This document shows positions 45,415 through 54,107 of a DNA stretch of 64,000 nt, one piece after another. How positions within the stretch are numbered: position 1 is the first letter of the stretch; each line of letters opens with the position of its first letter. Location of the stretch: contig JAPLFL010000031.1 in the NCBI GenBank assembly GCA_026390695.1, forward strand, positions 47,862-111,861. Direction: 5' to 3'. The notes under the pieces were generated by a model. The model did no database searches. It worked only from the letters and a program-made list of their open reading frames with translations, and was not told the origin of the DNA. Source of the DNA: Candidatus Kapaibacterium sp. (GTDB taxonomy: Bacteria; Bacteroidota; Ignavibacteria; Kapaibacteriales; UBA2268). The position numbers were made by a program, and so were the translations under genes.

Positions 45415-46578
45415 CTATTTCTCTTTCGTACTCTTAACCATTAATTGTAATTTTATTTTCTTATCATCTCTGAGAATGATCATATTAATTTTCTGTCCCA
45501 AAAGCGCGTCACCGATTGAAATAAGATAATCATCATTTCGCATAATCTTCAGATCATCAATTTCAAGAATAATATCGCCCGGCTCAATTCCGGCTTTTTC
45601 TGCCTGCGATCCTCTCAAAACAGATACAACAATAACTCCGTCGCGTTTTGGGATTTTAAAATTCTTAGAGACCCGGTCATCAATTTCTGCTACCTTCAAT
45701 CCAACTTGTGGATTTCTCTCAATTTTCTTATGAGCTTTGAGTTTTTCCATAATCATACGCACACGATTCACCGGAATTGCAAAACCGATTCCAATACTGC
45801 CTGCTCCTTGCTGACTTTGTGCAGTTGAAAATATTACTGTATTCATCCCAATTACTTCACCGGCGGAATTAAGCAATGGCCCGCCGGAATTACCCGAACT
45901 TATCGCCGCATCGGTCTGAATCATGCCGCGATAAATCCTGTTTTCCTGCATGAAATTCACTCCGCTGTTCGATACTACTCCAACCGTAACAGTTGGTTTT
46001 GCATTTATATTAAATAAACCGAATGGATTGCCCAATGCAATTGCCCATTCACCAATCAAAATATCATCACTATTGCCAAGGAGGAGATAAGGGAAATTAT
46101 CACCCTTAATTTTAAGCAAAGCAACATCGGAAACCATGTCGGAACCGATAATTTCAGCATCAAATTTCTCGCCGTTGGTCATTGTGATGATGACTTTCGA
46201 GGCATTTCCGGCAACATGATGATTTGTAAGAATATATCCATCCGGAGAAACTATATATCCTGATCCGAGACTCTTAACGTCATATTCCTGAACCTGAGGC
46301 TTATGAAATTGTTGAAAATATTGACGGAACTGAGGATCGTTCATAAACGGGGAATTATCGAAAAAGTCGTTGAAAGGATCACGATATTCAACTTTATATG
46401 TTTCGGTAACGTTTATTCCAACAATAGCACCTGTTGCCCTGGCAATTGCACGAGTAATAGCGCTTTGACGCGAATTATTTATACCTTCCTGTGAATAATC
46501 GCTTTGGCAGAGAGCAGATTGAATGTATAGAGAAAATAAAATCGTTGTAATTGTAAAGATTTTGCATGTTGTTTTCAT
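45415..46578 (-). CDS. HtrA/DegP-type periplasmic serine protease with one PDZ domain
   Basis: Periplasmic protein quality-control protease, 387 residues, with a signal peptide (IFTITTILFSLYIQSALCQ). The trypsin-like domain shows the catalytic His in ILTNHHVAGNAS, Asp in MVSDVALLKI and Ser in SSGNSGGPLLNSAGEVIGMN. A single PDZ domain follows, with GSQAEKAGIEPGDIILEID, so the layout is DegS/Deg-like rather than two-PDZ DegP. It is cotranscribed with coaD, as the four-base spacing suggests. No C-terminal sorting domain is present. Confidence 0.93.
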   Translation of the reverse strand: MKTTCKIFTITTILFSLYIQSALCQSDYSQEGINNSRQSAITRAIARATGAIVGINVTETYKVEYRDPFNDFFDNSPFMNDPQFRQYFQQFHKPQVQEYDVKSLGSGYIVSPDGYILTNHHVAGNASKVIITMTNGEKFDAEIIGSDMVSDVALLKIKGDNFPYLLLGNSDDILIGEWAIALGNPFGLFNINAKPTVTVGVVSNSGVNFMQENRIYRGMIQTDAAISSGNSGGPLLNSAGEVIGMNTVIFSTAQSQQGAGSIGIGFAIPVNRVRMIMEKLKAHKKIERNPQVGLKVAEIDDRVSKNFKIPKRDGVIVVSVLRGSQAEKAGIEPGDIILEIDDLKIMRNDDYLISIGDALLGQKINMIILRDDKKIKLQLMVKSTKEK

Positions 46579-46708
46579 ATTTTTCCTATATATAATTTCA
46601 CATAAATTCCGAAGCTAATGACGATTTATTATATAAAATGTTTCAATAATTTTTCAAACATTGCTGAGATCATTCCCTATATGAAAAAAGAAGGTGATTC
46701 CCGTATTT

Positions 46709-46831
46709 GAGACTGTGTGAAAACTATCTTTTTCTGTCATTCCTGCGCATGTAGTAATCCCTTGAATGCTACTGGAAGGGGATTCCTGCACTGGCAGGAA
46801 TGACAATGAATTGACGTTTTTATACAGTCTC
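46709..46831. repeat. MITE-like palindromic element, copy 2
   Basis: A 123-base element with inverted ends GAGACTGTGTGAAAAC (46709-46724) and GTTTTTATACAGTCTC (46816-46831). The inner palindrome TGTCATTCCTGCGCATG...TGGCAGGAATGACA matches that of the element at 24618-24739. It lies between the htrA-like gene and the FN3 gene. No coding capacity is present. Confidence 0.8.
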
Positions 46832-46858
46832 ATTTGCAGGAATGACTAATTTAAATTA

Positions 46859-47803
46859 TTAACTCGAAATTACTACTTCAGTCCATGCTTCATCCGAATA
46901 ATCACTTGTTTGAGTTGTATTTTTTGCTTTAATCTTATAATAATTACGTTTATCAGCAACAAAAGCTACCCCTTGAGGCGGAGTTGCATACTCTGCCAAT
47001 GATGAATAAGTTCCTGAGGGCAATCCAAAATTAACTGCACATGTAAATATTTCATATAATGTTGCTCCGGTTACAGCGTCCCAGTTCAAATGAACTACTG
47101 TATCTCCAAAAGTCCAGTTTGCCGTTACGTTAGTTGGCTTGGAAAGCCCCGGAGTTACTGTATCATATATAATATAATCATTGTACTTTGCAGTACTCAC
47201 ATTTTCCCAGATCAATTTACCTACCCGCGTATAATCTACAACATAAGAATAAATCTCATTACCCTTTTCCGTTCTTTCACGAGCTTTTGTATCTCTCAAT
47301 GCTTTTGCATCGCTTGATGAATGAATTTTCGCCTCAAAATCATCAGCCTCTTCCGTCAAAGCATCAATCTGAGGATCAGTCAATCCCAAAGGAGTTAAAT
47401 CAGTAAGATATTCCGTCGCTATTCGAGCAACTTCTCTTGCTCTAAATAGAAAATCATTTTCCTTCATAGATTGAATGCCCGATATTGCTAATCGTTTATA
47501 CTGACCGGAACTAAGTCCCCACTTCTGTTCAATATAACCGGAGATCTTCTGAACCTTCAATATTATTGATTCACGTAAAGCTGCCTTTGCATCGACTTCA
47601 ATTGTAATCAATCCTTTGTATTCTTCATCACTCGGAAACACTCCGAAAGCTGTAATAAGAGTTTGGAAGGCATTACGCATCAAAGTTGTAATACCACGAG
47701 CAGTAAATTCCGCATTGTCACGAGTCATAAAGCTCACCAAATTTCCTGCTAAGGTATAAAGTGAAGTATTTGACATCGTATAATTTCTTTTTAATTCGAC
47801 CAT
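46859..47803 (-). CDS. Cytoplasmic-looking protein with a C-terminal fibronectin type III domain
   Basis: A 314-residue protein without signal peptide. Residues 1-200 are mainly helical and charged. They include LAGNLVSFMTRDNAEFTARG near the N-terminus and a coiled region around IDALTEEADDFEAKIHSSS. Residues about 210-310 form one FN3 domain, with VVHLNWDAVTGATLYEIF and YYKIKAKNTTQTSDYSDEAW. The start at 47803 has AGGA eight bases upstream. I do not recognise the N-terminal part. FN3 domains without an export signal are unusual; phage or contractile-injection structural proteins are one place where this occurs, but nothing around supports that here. Confidence 0.75.
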   Translation of the reverse strand: MVELKRNYTMSNTSLYTLAGNLVSFMTRDNAEFTARGITTLMRNAFQTLITAFGVFPSDEEYKGLITIEVDAKAALRESIILKVQKISGYIEQKWGLSSGQYKRLAISGIQSMKENDFLFRAREVARIATEYLTDLTPLGLTDPQIDALTEEADDFEAKIHSSSDAKALRDTKARERTEKGNEIYSYVVDYTRVGKLIWENVSTAKYNDYIIYDTVTPGLSKPTNVTANWTFGDTVVHLNWDAVTGATLYEIFTCAVNFGLPSGTYSSLAEYATPPQGVAFVADKRNYYKIKAKNTTQTSDYSDEAWTEVVISS

Positions 47804-47904
47804 TTCATAATTCCTTTAAAAATATTAATTATATGATTAAGAACATTTACAAATATAATATAATTTATTAACAAATCCAAAAAAATAATTATTCATTGAT
47901 AAAT

Positions 47905-48114
47905 TCAAATCACAAATCCAAGCTTTCAAATCACAAATCTAAACCTTCAAATCACAAATCTAAGCCTTCAAATCACAAATCTAAGCCTTCAAATCACAAA
48001 TCTAAACCTTCAAATCACAAATCTAAACCTTCAAATCACAAATCTAAGCCTTCAAATCACAAATCTAAACCTTCAAATCACAAATCTAAACCTTCAAATC
48101 ACGAATCTAAGACA
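47905..48114 (+). repeat. 21-bp tandem array, ten units, open as SNHKSKP heptads
   Basis: Ten units of TCAAATCACAAATCTAAACC plus T, with A/G variation at one place, begin at 47905 and end at 48114. The plus-strand frame 47896-48132, opening with TTG, would encode 78 residues: SNHKSKL, eight SNHKSKP and SNHESKT. There is no good ribosome binding site, and one other frame is also open, so I do not call a gene. There are no spacers, so it is not a CRISPR array. Confidence 0.9.
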
Positions 48115-48145
48115 AAATTGTCTCATAAATAAAATATATGCTACA

Positions 48146-48178
48146 ATTGTCATTCCTGCGAATGCGCAGGAATGACAG
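48146..48178. repeat. Short copy of the GTCATTCCTGCG palindrome
   Basis: The 33-base near-perfect palindrome TTGTCATTCCTGCGAATG...GCGCAGGAATGACA is the inner part of the elements at 24618 and 46709 with their middle deleted. It sits just after the permease gene stop and could fold as a terminator for it. Confidence 0.7.
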
Positions 48179-48185
48179 CCTTTCT

Positions 48186-48986
48186 TTATCTTTGTCTTCC
48201 AGCCACTGCGCAAATTGTGAAAATTAATGCTTGTACAAGTATTATAGTTGCTCCGCTTGGTACATCGAGATAATAGGAGAGCCATAAGCCTGAAACTGCG
48301 CTTAATATTCCAAATATAATGGATTTAACTGTCATTCCGTAAAAGGTTGAGGATACTAATCGTGCGGCTGCGGCGGGAATTATTAAGAATGAAGCAATTA
48401 ATACTATTCCAACAACTTTAATTGAAACAACTATTGTTAATGAAATCAGTATTGATTGATAAATATCTCTGGAAAATATCTTTTGTCCGTCCGAACGGGC
48501 TAATTCCGAGTCGAAAGTGGCATAAGCCCAGCTATTCCAATGTGTGAAGAAAGTTATAATCGTAAAAATACTTAAACCTGAGACAATATATAAATCGTTG
48601 GGGAAAACCGAAAGGATAGAACCGAATAAATAATTCATTGCATCGGATGAATATCCCTTTTTGATAGAAAGGAAAATTATTCCAAGCGCAACCGATACGG
48701 CAAAACTGATCCCGATTGCTGTGTCAGATTCTAATTTTGTTCTGTTTTTTAATATTACAATACCGACAGATACTAAAATTGTAAAAGGTATTGCTATTAA
48801 AAGGGGTTCTGTGTCTAATAAAATCCCTAAAGCTATTCCGCCGAATGCTGCATGGGCAAGCCCATCACCTAAAAAGCTCATTTTGCGCTGGACTACGAAC
48901 ACGCCGTAGTATGAACCGATGAATCCAATAAGTACACCTGCTATTAAAGCTCTTTGCATGAATGGAATTGCGAAGATTTCAAACAT
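48186..48986 (-). CDS. Zinc/manganese ABC transporter permease (ZnuB/MntB type)
   Basis: Integral inner-membrane permease of the ABC-3 family, with about eight membrane segments over 266 residues. The family motifs are MSFLGDGLAHAAFGGIALG near the N-terminus and VSIKVVGIVLIASFLIIPAA. ATG 48986 has AGGAG at six bases and overlaps the ATPase gene end by eight bases; an upstream in-frame start at 49031 would add an unlikely extension. It works with the ATPase at 48979-49725 and the binding lipoprotein at 49885-50739. The metal (zinc versus manganese) cannot be read from the permease alone. Confidence 0.93.
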   Translation of the reverse strand: MFEIFAIPFMQRALIAGVLIGFIGSYYGVFVVQRKMSFLGDGLAHAAFGGIALGILLDTEPLLIAIPFTILVSVGIVILKNRTKLESDTAIGISFAVSVALGIIFLSIKKGYSSDAMNYLFGSILSVFPNDLYIVSGLSIFTIITFFTHWNSWAYATFDSELARSDGQKIFSRDIYQSILISLTIVVSIKVVGIVLIASFLIIPAAAARLVSSTFYGMTVKSIIFGILSAVSGLWLSYYLDVPSGATIILVQALIFTICAVAGRQR

Positions 48987-49725
48987 GGGCAGCTCCTTCG
49001 TGCTTATGAAGAATATGACCGTAATGTGCATAAGCCTGACTAAGCATTTCCTCGCTTAATGCAATCTCAGGCGGGCCATAACATACAATCTTTTTATTGA
49101 GAAGCAATACGCTTTGGGTATGATGCTTGGCCACTTCCCAGTCATGAGTCACCATAATAACCGTAACGCCCTCATTTTTATTCATATTGAGGATAACTTC
49201 ATTTATATTTGATTCGCAGACCATATCAATTCCGGTAGCCGGTTCATCAAGTAGGAGAATTTTTGGTTTGCGGATAATCACGCGGGCAAGGAATATCTTC
49301 TGCAATTCTCCACCGGAAAGGCTGCTAAGTTGTTTGTTTGCAAGATGAGCCGAATTTATTTTGTCCAGAGCTTTCAAAGCTTCGGATTTTTCATCTTTAT
49401 GAATTCTGCCAATCCAATTTCTGCGTAATCCGCTTGCAACAAGTTCAATGGCAAGAGCAGGAAAAGTTAGATCGTGGGATTTTATCTGCGGAACATATCC
49501 GATAAACTCGGAAGGAATACTATTGAGATTTCCAAGAACTTCGATAGTCCCCGAACTTGGTTTGATTAATCCTAAAAAAGTTTTTATTAATGTAGTTTTT
49601 CCGGAACCATTAGGGCCAACGCAAGCATTGAATGTACCTTCGGGAATTGAAACGGAAATATCGTCCAATGCAATTTTTGCATTATGTTGAACGGTGATGT
49701 TCTTTAATATGATAGAATTCTTCAT
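48979..49725 (-). CDS. Zinc/manganese ABC transporter ATP-binding protein (ZnuC type)
   Basis: ATPase subunit of the metal importer, 248 residues. Walker A is VGPNGSGKTTLIKTFLG, the signature is LSSLSGGELQKIFLARVI, Walker B is PKILLLDEPATGID and the switch His is in VIMVTHDWEVA. The C-terminus is His-rich (HYGHILHKHEGAAH), as in zinc-type systems. The gene overlaps the permease gene by eight bases and lies about 160 bases after the binding-protein gene. Confidence 0.93.
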   Translation of the reverse strand: MKNSIILKNITVQHNAKIALDDISVSIPEGTFNACVGPNGSGKTTLIKTFLGLIKPSSGTIEVLGNLNSIPSEFIGYVPQIKSHDLTFPALAIELVASGLRRNWIGRIHKDEKSEALKALDKINSAHLANKQLSSLSGGELQKIFLARVIIRKPKILLLDEPATGIDMVCESNINEVILNMNKNEGVTVIMVTHDWEVAKHHTQSVLLLNKKIVCYGPPEIALSEEMLSQAYAHYGHILHKHEGAAHV

Positions 49726-49884
49726 GAGTTATGAGTTATGATTTATGAGTAATAAGAAGATTTATATATCCAATTCCAATTCCAATTCAAATTCTTATTT
49801 TCATTCATGTATAAATAAATCGTTAAAGAAAATAGGTAATCCTATAAAATTTATAATTAATAACTTATAACTAATAACTCATAA

Positions 49885-50739
49885 CTATTTCAGTGCTTTG
49901 CGAAACGCTCTGGCGTTAAAAAGAATTAAATCTGCATAATGCTCACGTCCGCTAACTCCACCGATCGGATCAAGGGTATAAGGAAGAACATTAGCTTCAA
50001 GTGAAATTGATTTAACAGTAGCATCAGGAAGCTGTGGTTCTGAAAAGATTGCTTTTACGCCACTTGCTTTAATTTTTTCTATTAAATCAGCTAAATATTT
50101 TGCAGTTGGTTCTTTGCCCGGAGAAACCTCAATTGCGCCACCGTATTTAAGACCATACTGATTAATAAAATATAAAAATGATGGATGAAATAAAAAAACA
50201 TATTTTCCCCGAACTGGATTTACAATATCCTCAACTTGTTTATTTAATAAATCCAATCGTTTTTCAAAAATAGATGCGTTATTTATATATGTTGAACTGT
50301 TATCAGGATCAATTTTACACAAAGAATCGACGAGTGGTTTAAGTATGGCTTTAACGGTCAGGGGATCTGTCCAGAAATGGGAATCTGTAGTGGAATCACT
50401 ACCCGGATAAAATCGAATATTTTCCTTTGGCAACATATTTATCATTGAAATTTTATTTTTTACCGATATAGCTTTCACCCACTCTTCGTCAACAATAGAA
50501 GAAAAGAACATTGCCTTGCAAGTTTCAAGTTTGGCAATATCCGAAGGATTCGGATTAAAAGTATGGGGTGAAGAATTAGGCGGAATAAGCCGTACAAGTT
50601 CGGATTTTGACCCGATTATTTCCTTTAGAATTGAATAAATCGGATGGCTTGAGGCTACGAACAGAGGTTTTGCGCTTTGTTTCGAGCAATTGGTAAAAAA
50701 GAACAATATAGCTAAAAGTAAAAAGTATTTTTTAATCAT
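49885..50739 (-). CDS. Zinc/manganese-binding lipoprotein (ZnuA type)
   Basis: Metal-binding protein of the cluster A-I family, 284 residues. It has a signal segment ending in a lipobox (LLLAILFFFTNCSKQS). The metal ligands expected for the family are present: His in NSSPHTFNPNPSD, His in DSHFWTDP, His in LFHPSFLYF, and Asp in DPIGGVSG. The His-rich loop of zinc-specific ZnuA proteins is short or absent, so manganese is also possible. It is the first gene of the transporter operon. No clear Zur or MntR operator is visible in the 165-base upstream region. Confidence 0.9.
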   Translation of the reverse strand: MIKKYFLLLAILFFFTNCSKQSAKPLFVASSHPIYSILKEIIGSKSELVRLIPPNSSPHTFNPNPSDIAKLETCKAMFFSSIVDEEWVKAISVKNKISMINMLPKENIRFYPGSDSTTDSHFWTDPLTVKAILKPLVDSLCKIDPDNSSTYINNASIFEKRLDLLNKQVEDIVNPVRGKYVFLFHPSFLYFINQYGLKYGGAIEVSPGKEPTAKYLADLIEKIKASGVKAIFSEPQLPDATVKSISLEANVLPYTLDPIGGVSGREHYADLILFNARAFRKALK

Positions 50740-50940
50740 ATTTCATCCAAATAAAGTTGTAAATTATAGACGATAATAAAATAAAATTATTGGAAAAATA
50801 TTTCAGAATTTTCCTTTCGTTTCGACGCTCTTGCGCTGGACTGCAGCCCGAACGCCCCTGAATAAAAAAACATTATTAATCCTTACTGTATTCCCCAAAC
50901 TTATTTGTCTATTAAAATTTGGAGTATAAGGAATAAATTC

Positions 50941-51222
50941 ATGCTATCAATATCTATGTTTCATGGAATTATCGTTTATAAGTATTTTCAAGATACAAAA
51001 CAACATAATTTGCCACATATTCACATTGAATATCAAGAGTACAAAGCAATAATTTCAATTCCGGATGCTAATATAATTGAAGGTGAATTCCCAAATAATA
51101 AACTGAATTTGGTACGAGCATGGATTGAAATTCATAAAGATGAACCAATGGCATGCTGGAAACTCGCTGCTAATGGCAAACAAATCTATAAAATTGAACC
51201 ATTGAGGGTGAGTAGAATATAA
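50941..51222 (+). CDS. DUF4160-family protein, orphan
   Basis: A 93-residue DUF4160 protein with the family pattern ISMFHGIIVYKYFQDTKQHN, then LPHIHIEYQEYKAIISI and LVRAWIEIHKDEPMACWKL. The start at ATG 50941 has AAGGAA eight bases upstream. The members usually sit beside a DUF2442 gene in a small two-gene unit that resembles a toxin-antitoxin pair. No partner is present here within 100 bases. The function is unknown. Confidence 0.85.
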   Translation: MLSISMFHGIIVYKYFQDTKQHNLPHIHIEYQEYKAIISIPDANIIEGEFPNNKLNLVRAWIEIHKDEPMACWKLAANGKQIYKIEPLRVSRI

Positions 51223-51321
51223 ACGATTATTCTAATTATCACACAATATTCGTGTCATTACCAATATAAGATGGATCAATGAGAAATATTAAATTCTTTA
51301 CTAATTTGATTCAAAAACAAC

Positions 51322-52062
51322 TTACTTATACTTTATCCTGAAATTGCATTGGAATTTCTTGAATTTAAGTCCGGTAAACCGAGGTTGATCAATTGCTAAA
51401 TAAAAGAATCCGTTAATATATTGTGAGTCAATATTACTTATAACTAATTGAGACCCGATGGTTAATAATCCTCCGCTAATAAAGGGGATAAATGAATTAG
51501 GATCATTTGGTCTGGGTGGTTTCTGATCTTCCGGCCGTAATCCGATTGATAAAAAATTATCGTTTATATTATTTTGTAAATCCAGAATGACCGGCATTGA
51601 ACTTGAATTTAAACGTATTGGTTTATTATTATATGCAAAGACCATTACTTGTTCTATCTCTCGTTGATGGTAAATGTTCGGGTTGGTATCATTTTTTCCA
51701 CTTATTTTCATTGTAAGTAACAAAGAGCTTTTGGAAGTGTCAATAGTTATTATCGAATTTATATCAATATTTGGTATCCAAATTTGATCAATATTCATGT
51801 GCCCCATACTTGGATAATAACTTTCGGTTGCTAAAAATTTACATGCACTTAATGGGATATTGTAAGGTTTAGGCTGGGTTATTGTTGTTGAACCGCCACC
51901 ACCGCCACCGGTCGAAGTATCTATTTTTGTAGTATCTTTAGTCGTGTCTTTTGTCACCATACTTGAATTAACATGGGGATCATAAGTCAAGATGTCCTGA
52001 CACGATGCAAGTAACAAAACGGTAAGTACCGAAAATGTCATAATAATTGCATGTATTTTCAT
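51322..52062 (-). CDS. Hypothetical lipoprotein, downstream of the anti-sigma gene
   Basis: A 246-residue predicted lipoprotein. The lipobox is VLTVLLLASC, followed by a Thr/Asp-rich linker and a Gly run (TSTGGGGGGSTT) and then a strand-rich domain. It ends FQCNFRIKYK. I recognise no domain. It begins 14 bases after the stop of the anti-sigma/barrel gene, so it is probably cotranscribed and may take part in the same envelope signal. Confidence 0.75.
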   Translation of the reverse strand: MKIHAIIMTFSVLTVLLLASCQDILTYDPHVNSSMVTKDTTKDTTKIDTSTGGGGGGSTTITQPKPYNIPLSACKFLATESYYPSMGHMNIDQIWIPNIDINSIITIDTSKSSLLLTMKISGKNDTNPNIYHQREIEQVMVFAYNNKPIRLNSSSMPVILDLQNNINDNFLSIGLRPEDQKPPRPNDPNSFIPFISGGLLTIGSQLVISNIDSQYINGFFYLAIDQPRFTGLKFKKFQCNFRIKYK

Positions 52063-52076
52063 TTTTCTTTCCTTTA

Positions 52077-53348
52077 TTAAAATTTTATATGGAGACCGTA
52101 ATTCATCCCTATTTTGGGTGAATTAAACCAAATATTGTCGTGAGTATAAAATAAATTACTCGCTTCAATACCGATATAAGGAGAAATCAAAGAGTTATGG
52201 AAAAGCTCAACTCCGCTTGAAAGCCTTCCTATAATTCCAGTAATAGTTCCTCCGATAGCTGCCTGAGAATAAATACTAAAGTATGTGGATTTAATCATGT
52301 CATATTTCAAGGTAATTACTCCACTTGGATAATCTTCAAAAGCATTATATTTATACTCATTTTTAAATTTATCATAACCGCTGAAAGACTGATAGAAACG
52401 CTCTTTTCTGAATTCCCCGCCAATACTGAAGTTTTCGCTTATTTTATATTCGCCTGAAATGGCAATATTTCCTACCTTGGGCATAGCTGGTTCTTCAATC
52501 ATACTTTGATTCATTTGCCAATCGGTCATTCCACTAACACCAAAAGATAAACCCATTGATGAGGGTAATTCAAATTTAATTGGCTGAGCAAAGTCCATAT
52601 TTCTTGAATTGCTAAAATCCGAGGAAGGGCTGTTAATTTTTGGAGTTTGAATAGGATTAATATTTCTGCTTTCACTAATCAATGGTTTGGTTTCAGGATT
52701 TAATTCGGCAATTGAATTGGTTTGTTGTTTGGTTTCATCTATTTTTTTATCAATTATTGTAGGTTCAACTTTTTGATCGGCAATAGACGAAACAACAGGA
52801 TCAGTTTCCTTAGTAATATATACATATTTGATTTTCTCTATTACCTTAGGGACCTGAATTTCTTGTTTATTAGCTAAGTTATTTGAAAACTGACTATTAT
52901 CAGGAGACACAGCCGGCTGAGTGATTTGTGCCGGCTGCGCTGATTGTGAATTTGGTTTCTGAGATAATCCGGTATCAGCTTTTTTTTCAAAAACTCCTGA
53001 ATAAGTTAAGGTTAAAAATGTTGCTGTGGTTAGAACCGTAGCCGTAACGGCAGAGATAATGCCTTGCAGATAAGTTGAAAAGAAGCCGGATTTAATAGCC
53101 GTTCCGGTTGCAATTGCAGCTCCTGCAAGTGGTGCAACAAAGCCTAACTTCGAGAATACTCCGATAGTCGAAGCAGCCGAAGGAACAAAGGCACTTAGTT
53201 TTTTATTAAAGGCTTTTTCCATCATTATTTGCTGCCGAAGCTCGGATCTGAGTTCTTCGTTCGTCGAAAGTTCATTGAAAAGGTTTTCTTCTCCCGGTTT
53301 ATCAAGAGAACCATCAACAAATTCCGATATTAAGTATGAAAAATCCAT
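52077..53348 (-). CDS. Anti-sigma-like protein fused to a beta-barrel-like C-terminal domain
   Basis: A 423-residue protein in three parts. Residues 1-60 (FSYLISEFVDGSLDKPGEEN, ELRSELRQQIMMEKAF) resemble the cytoplasmic helical part of anti-sigma factors. One membrane segment lies at about 95-118 (IISAVTATVLTTATFLTLTY), followed by a Pro/Gln/Ser-rich linker. Residues about 255-423 consist of amphipathic strands ending in Phe (ISGEYKISENFSIGGEFR, IGMNYGLHIKF), like a small outer-membrane barrel. The sigma gene lies 21 bases upstream, the usual order. The N-terminal anti-sigma call is from context and length, and the barrel call from strand pattern. If correct, one chain spans both membranes. 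Confidence 0.68.
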   Translation of the reverse strand: MDFSYLISEFVDGSLDKPGEENLFNELSTNEELRSELRQQIMMEKAFNKKLSAFVPSAASTIGVFSKLGFVAPLAGAAIATGTAIKSGFFSTYLQGIISAVTATVLTTATFLTLTYSGVFEKKADTGLSQKPNSQSAQPAQITQPAVSPDNSQFSNNLANKQEIQVPKVIEKIKYVYITKETDPVVSSIADQKVEPTIIDKKIDETKQQTNSIAELNPETKPLISESRNINPIQTPKINSPSSDFSNSRNMDFAQPIKFELPSSMGLSFGVSGMTDWQMNQSMIEEPAMPKVGNIAISGEYKISENFSIGGEFRKERFYQSFSGYDKFKNEYKYNAFEDYPSGVITLKYDMIKSTYFSIYSQAAIGGTITGIIGRLSSGVELFHNSLISPYIGIEASNLFYTHDNIWFNSPKIGMNYGLHIKF

Positions 53349-53369
53349 TGTTTACTCCATTTTATTTAT

Positions 53370-53948
53370 TTAATTATTTTCTGATTTTTGAATTACTGAT
53401 TCTTTTGAATATTCAGCAATTATCTGTCTAATCTTATTTTTTGCATTAAAAGCAAGATAACGAGCACGAGCAGAGGTTATAGTCAAAATTTCGGCAATTT
53501 CTTCATAAGGAAGATCATTAAATGTGCGAAGAACCATTACTTCTTTGGACACTGGGTCTAATAATTCGAGCGACATCATCACAATATCTGCCATTTCTTT
53601 ATCTTCATATTGAGTGTGTTCATTGGTCGGAAAATCAAAATCTTCGAGTGGGACAGTAGGTCTGGCATCACGTTTTTGATTCAGGCAGAGATTTCTTGCA
53701 ATGGTGATCAAGTACCCAATAATGGATCCTGAAAAATCATGGCGAACATTTTGATAAAACTTCATTAAGGTTTCTTGAAACACATCTTCTGCCAATGCTC
53801 GGTTATTTAGTATTGTTCTGCAATAAGCGTTCAATCTAACGGAATAACGGTCATAAATCTCTGTGAAAGCGGCTTCAGATGATCTTCTATCCCCCTGCAT
53901 CATTGAGACTAATTCTTTATCAGTGTATATGCTTAAATTCTTTTTCAA
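53370..53948 (-). CDS. ECF-type RNA polymerase sigma factor
   Basis: A 192-residue sigma-70 family protein of the extracytoplasmic function type. Region 2 is AFTEIYDRYSVRLNAYCRTI with the DVFQETLMKFYQN motif. Region 4 is MSLELLDPVSKEVMVLRTFN followed by the helix-turn-helix PYEEIAEILTITSARARYLA. Region 3 is absent, as in ECF factors. It is followed by the anti-sigma/barrel gene and a lipoprotein gene, making a three-gene envelope-response operon. No matching promoter could be picked out upstream. Confidence 0.92.
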   Translation of the reverse strand: MKKNLSIYTDKELVSMMQGDRRSSEAAFTEIYDRYSVRLNAYCRTILNNRALAEDVFQETLMKFYQNVRHDFSGSIIGYLITIARNLCLNQKRDARPTVPLEDFDFPTNEHTQYEDKEMADIVMMSLELLDPVSKEVMVLRTFNDLPYEEIAEILTITSARARYLAFNAKNKIRQIIAEYSKESVIQKSENN

Positions 53949-54107
53949 TTATCATTTCCATTGTTTACATATAGCAATTACACAAATATAATAAATTTGT
54001 TAGAAGATGTAGAGAAATGTTTTGATAAGTTACTGTTTTTTTTTAATTTTGCAGGGAATGGAAACATTAAGAATTCTGAAAAGATTAATAGAAAGGAGTA
54101 ATTTATC

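Noticed and set aside
47896..48132. A 78-residue SNHKSKP-repeat protein
   Set aside because: TTG start without a ribosome binding site, a second open frame, and perfect repeat composition make a tandem DNA repeat more likely than a gene.
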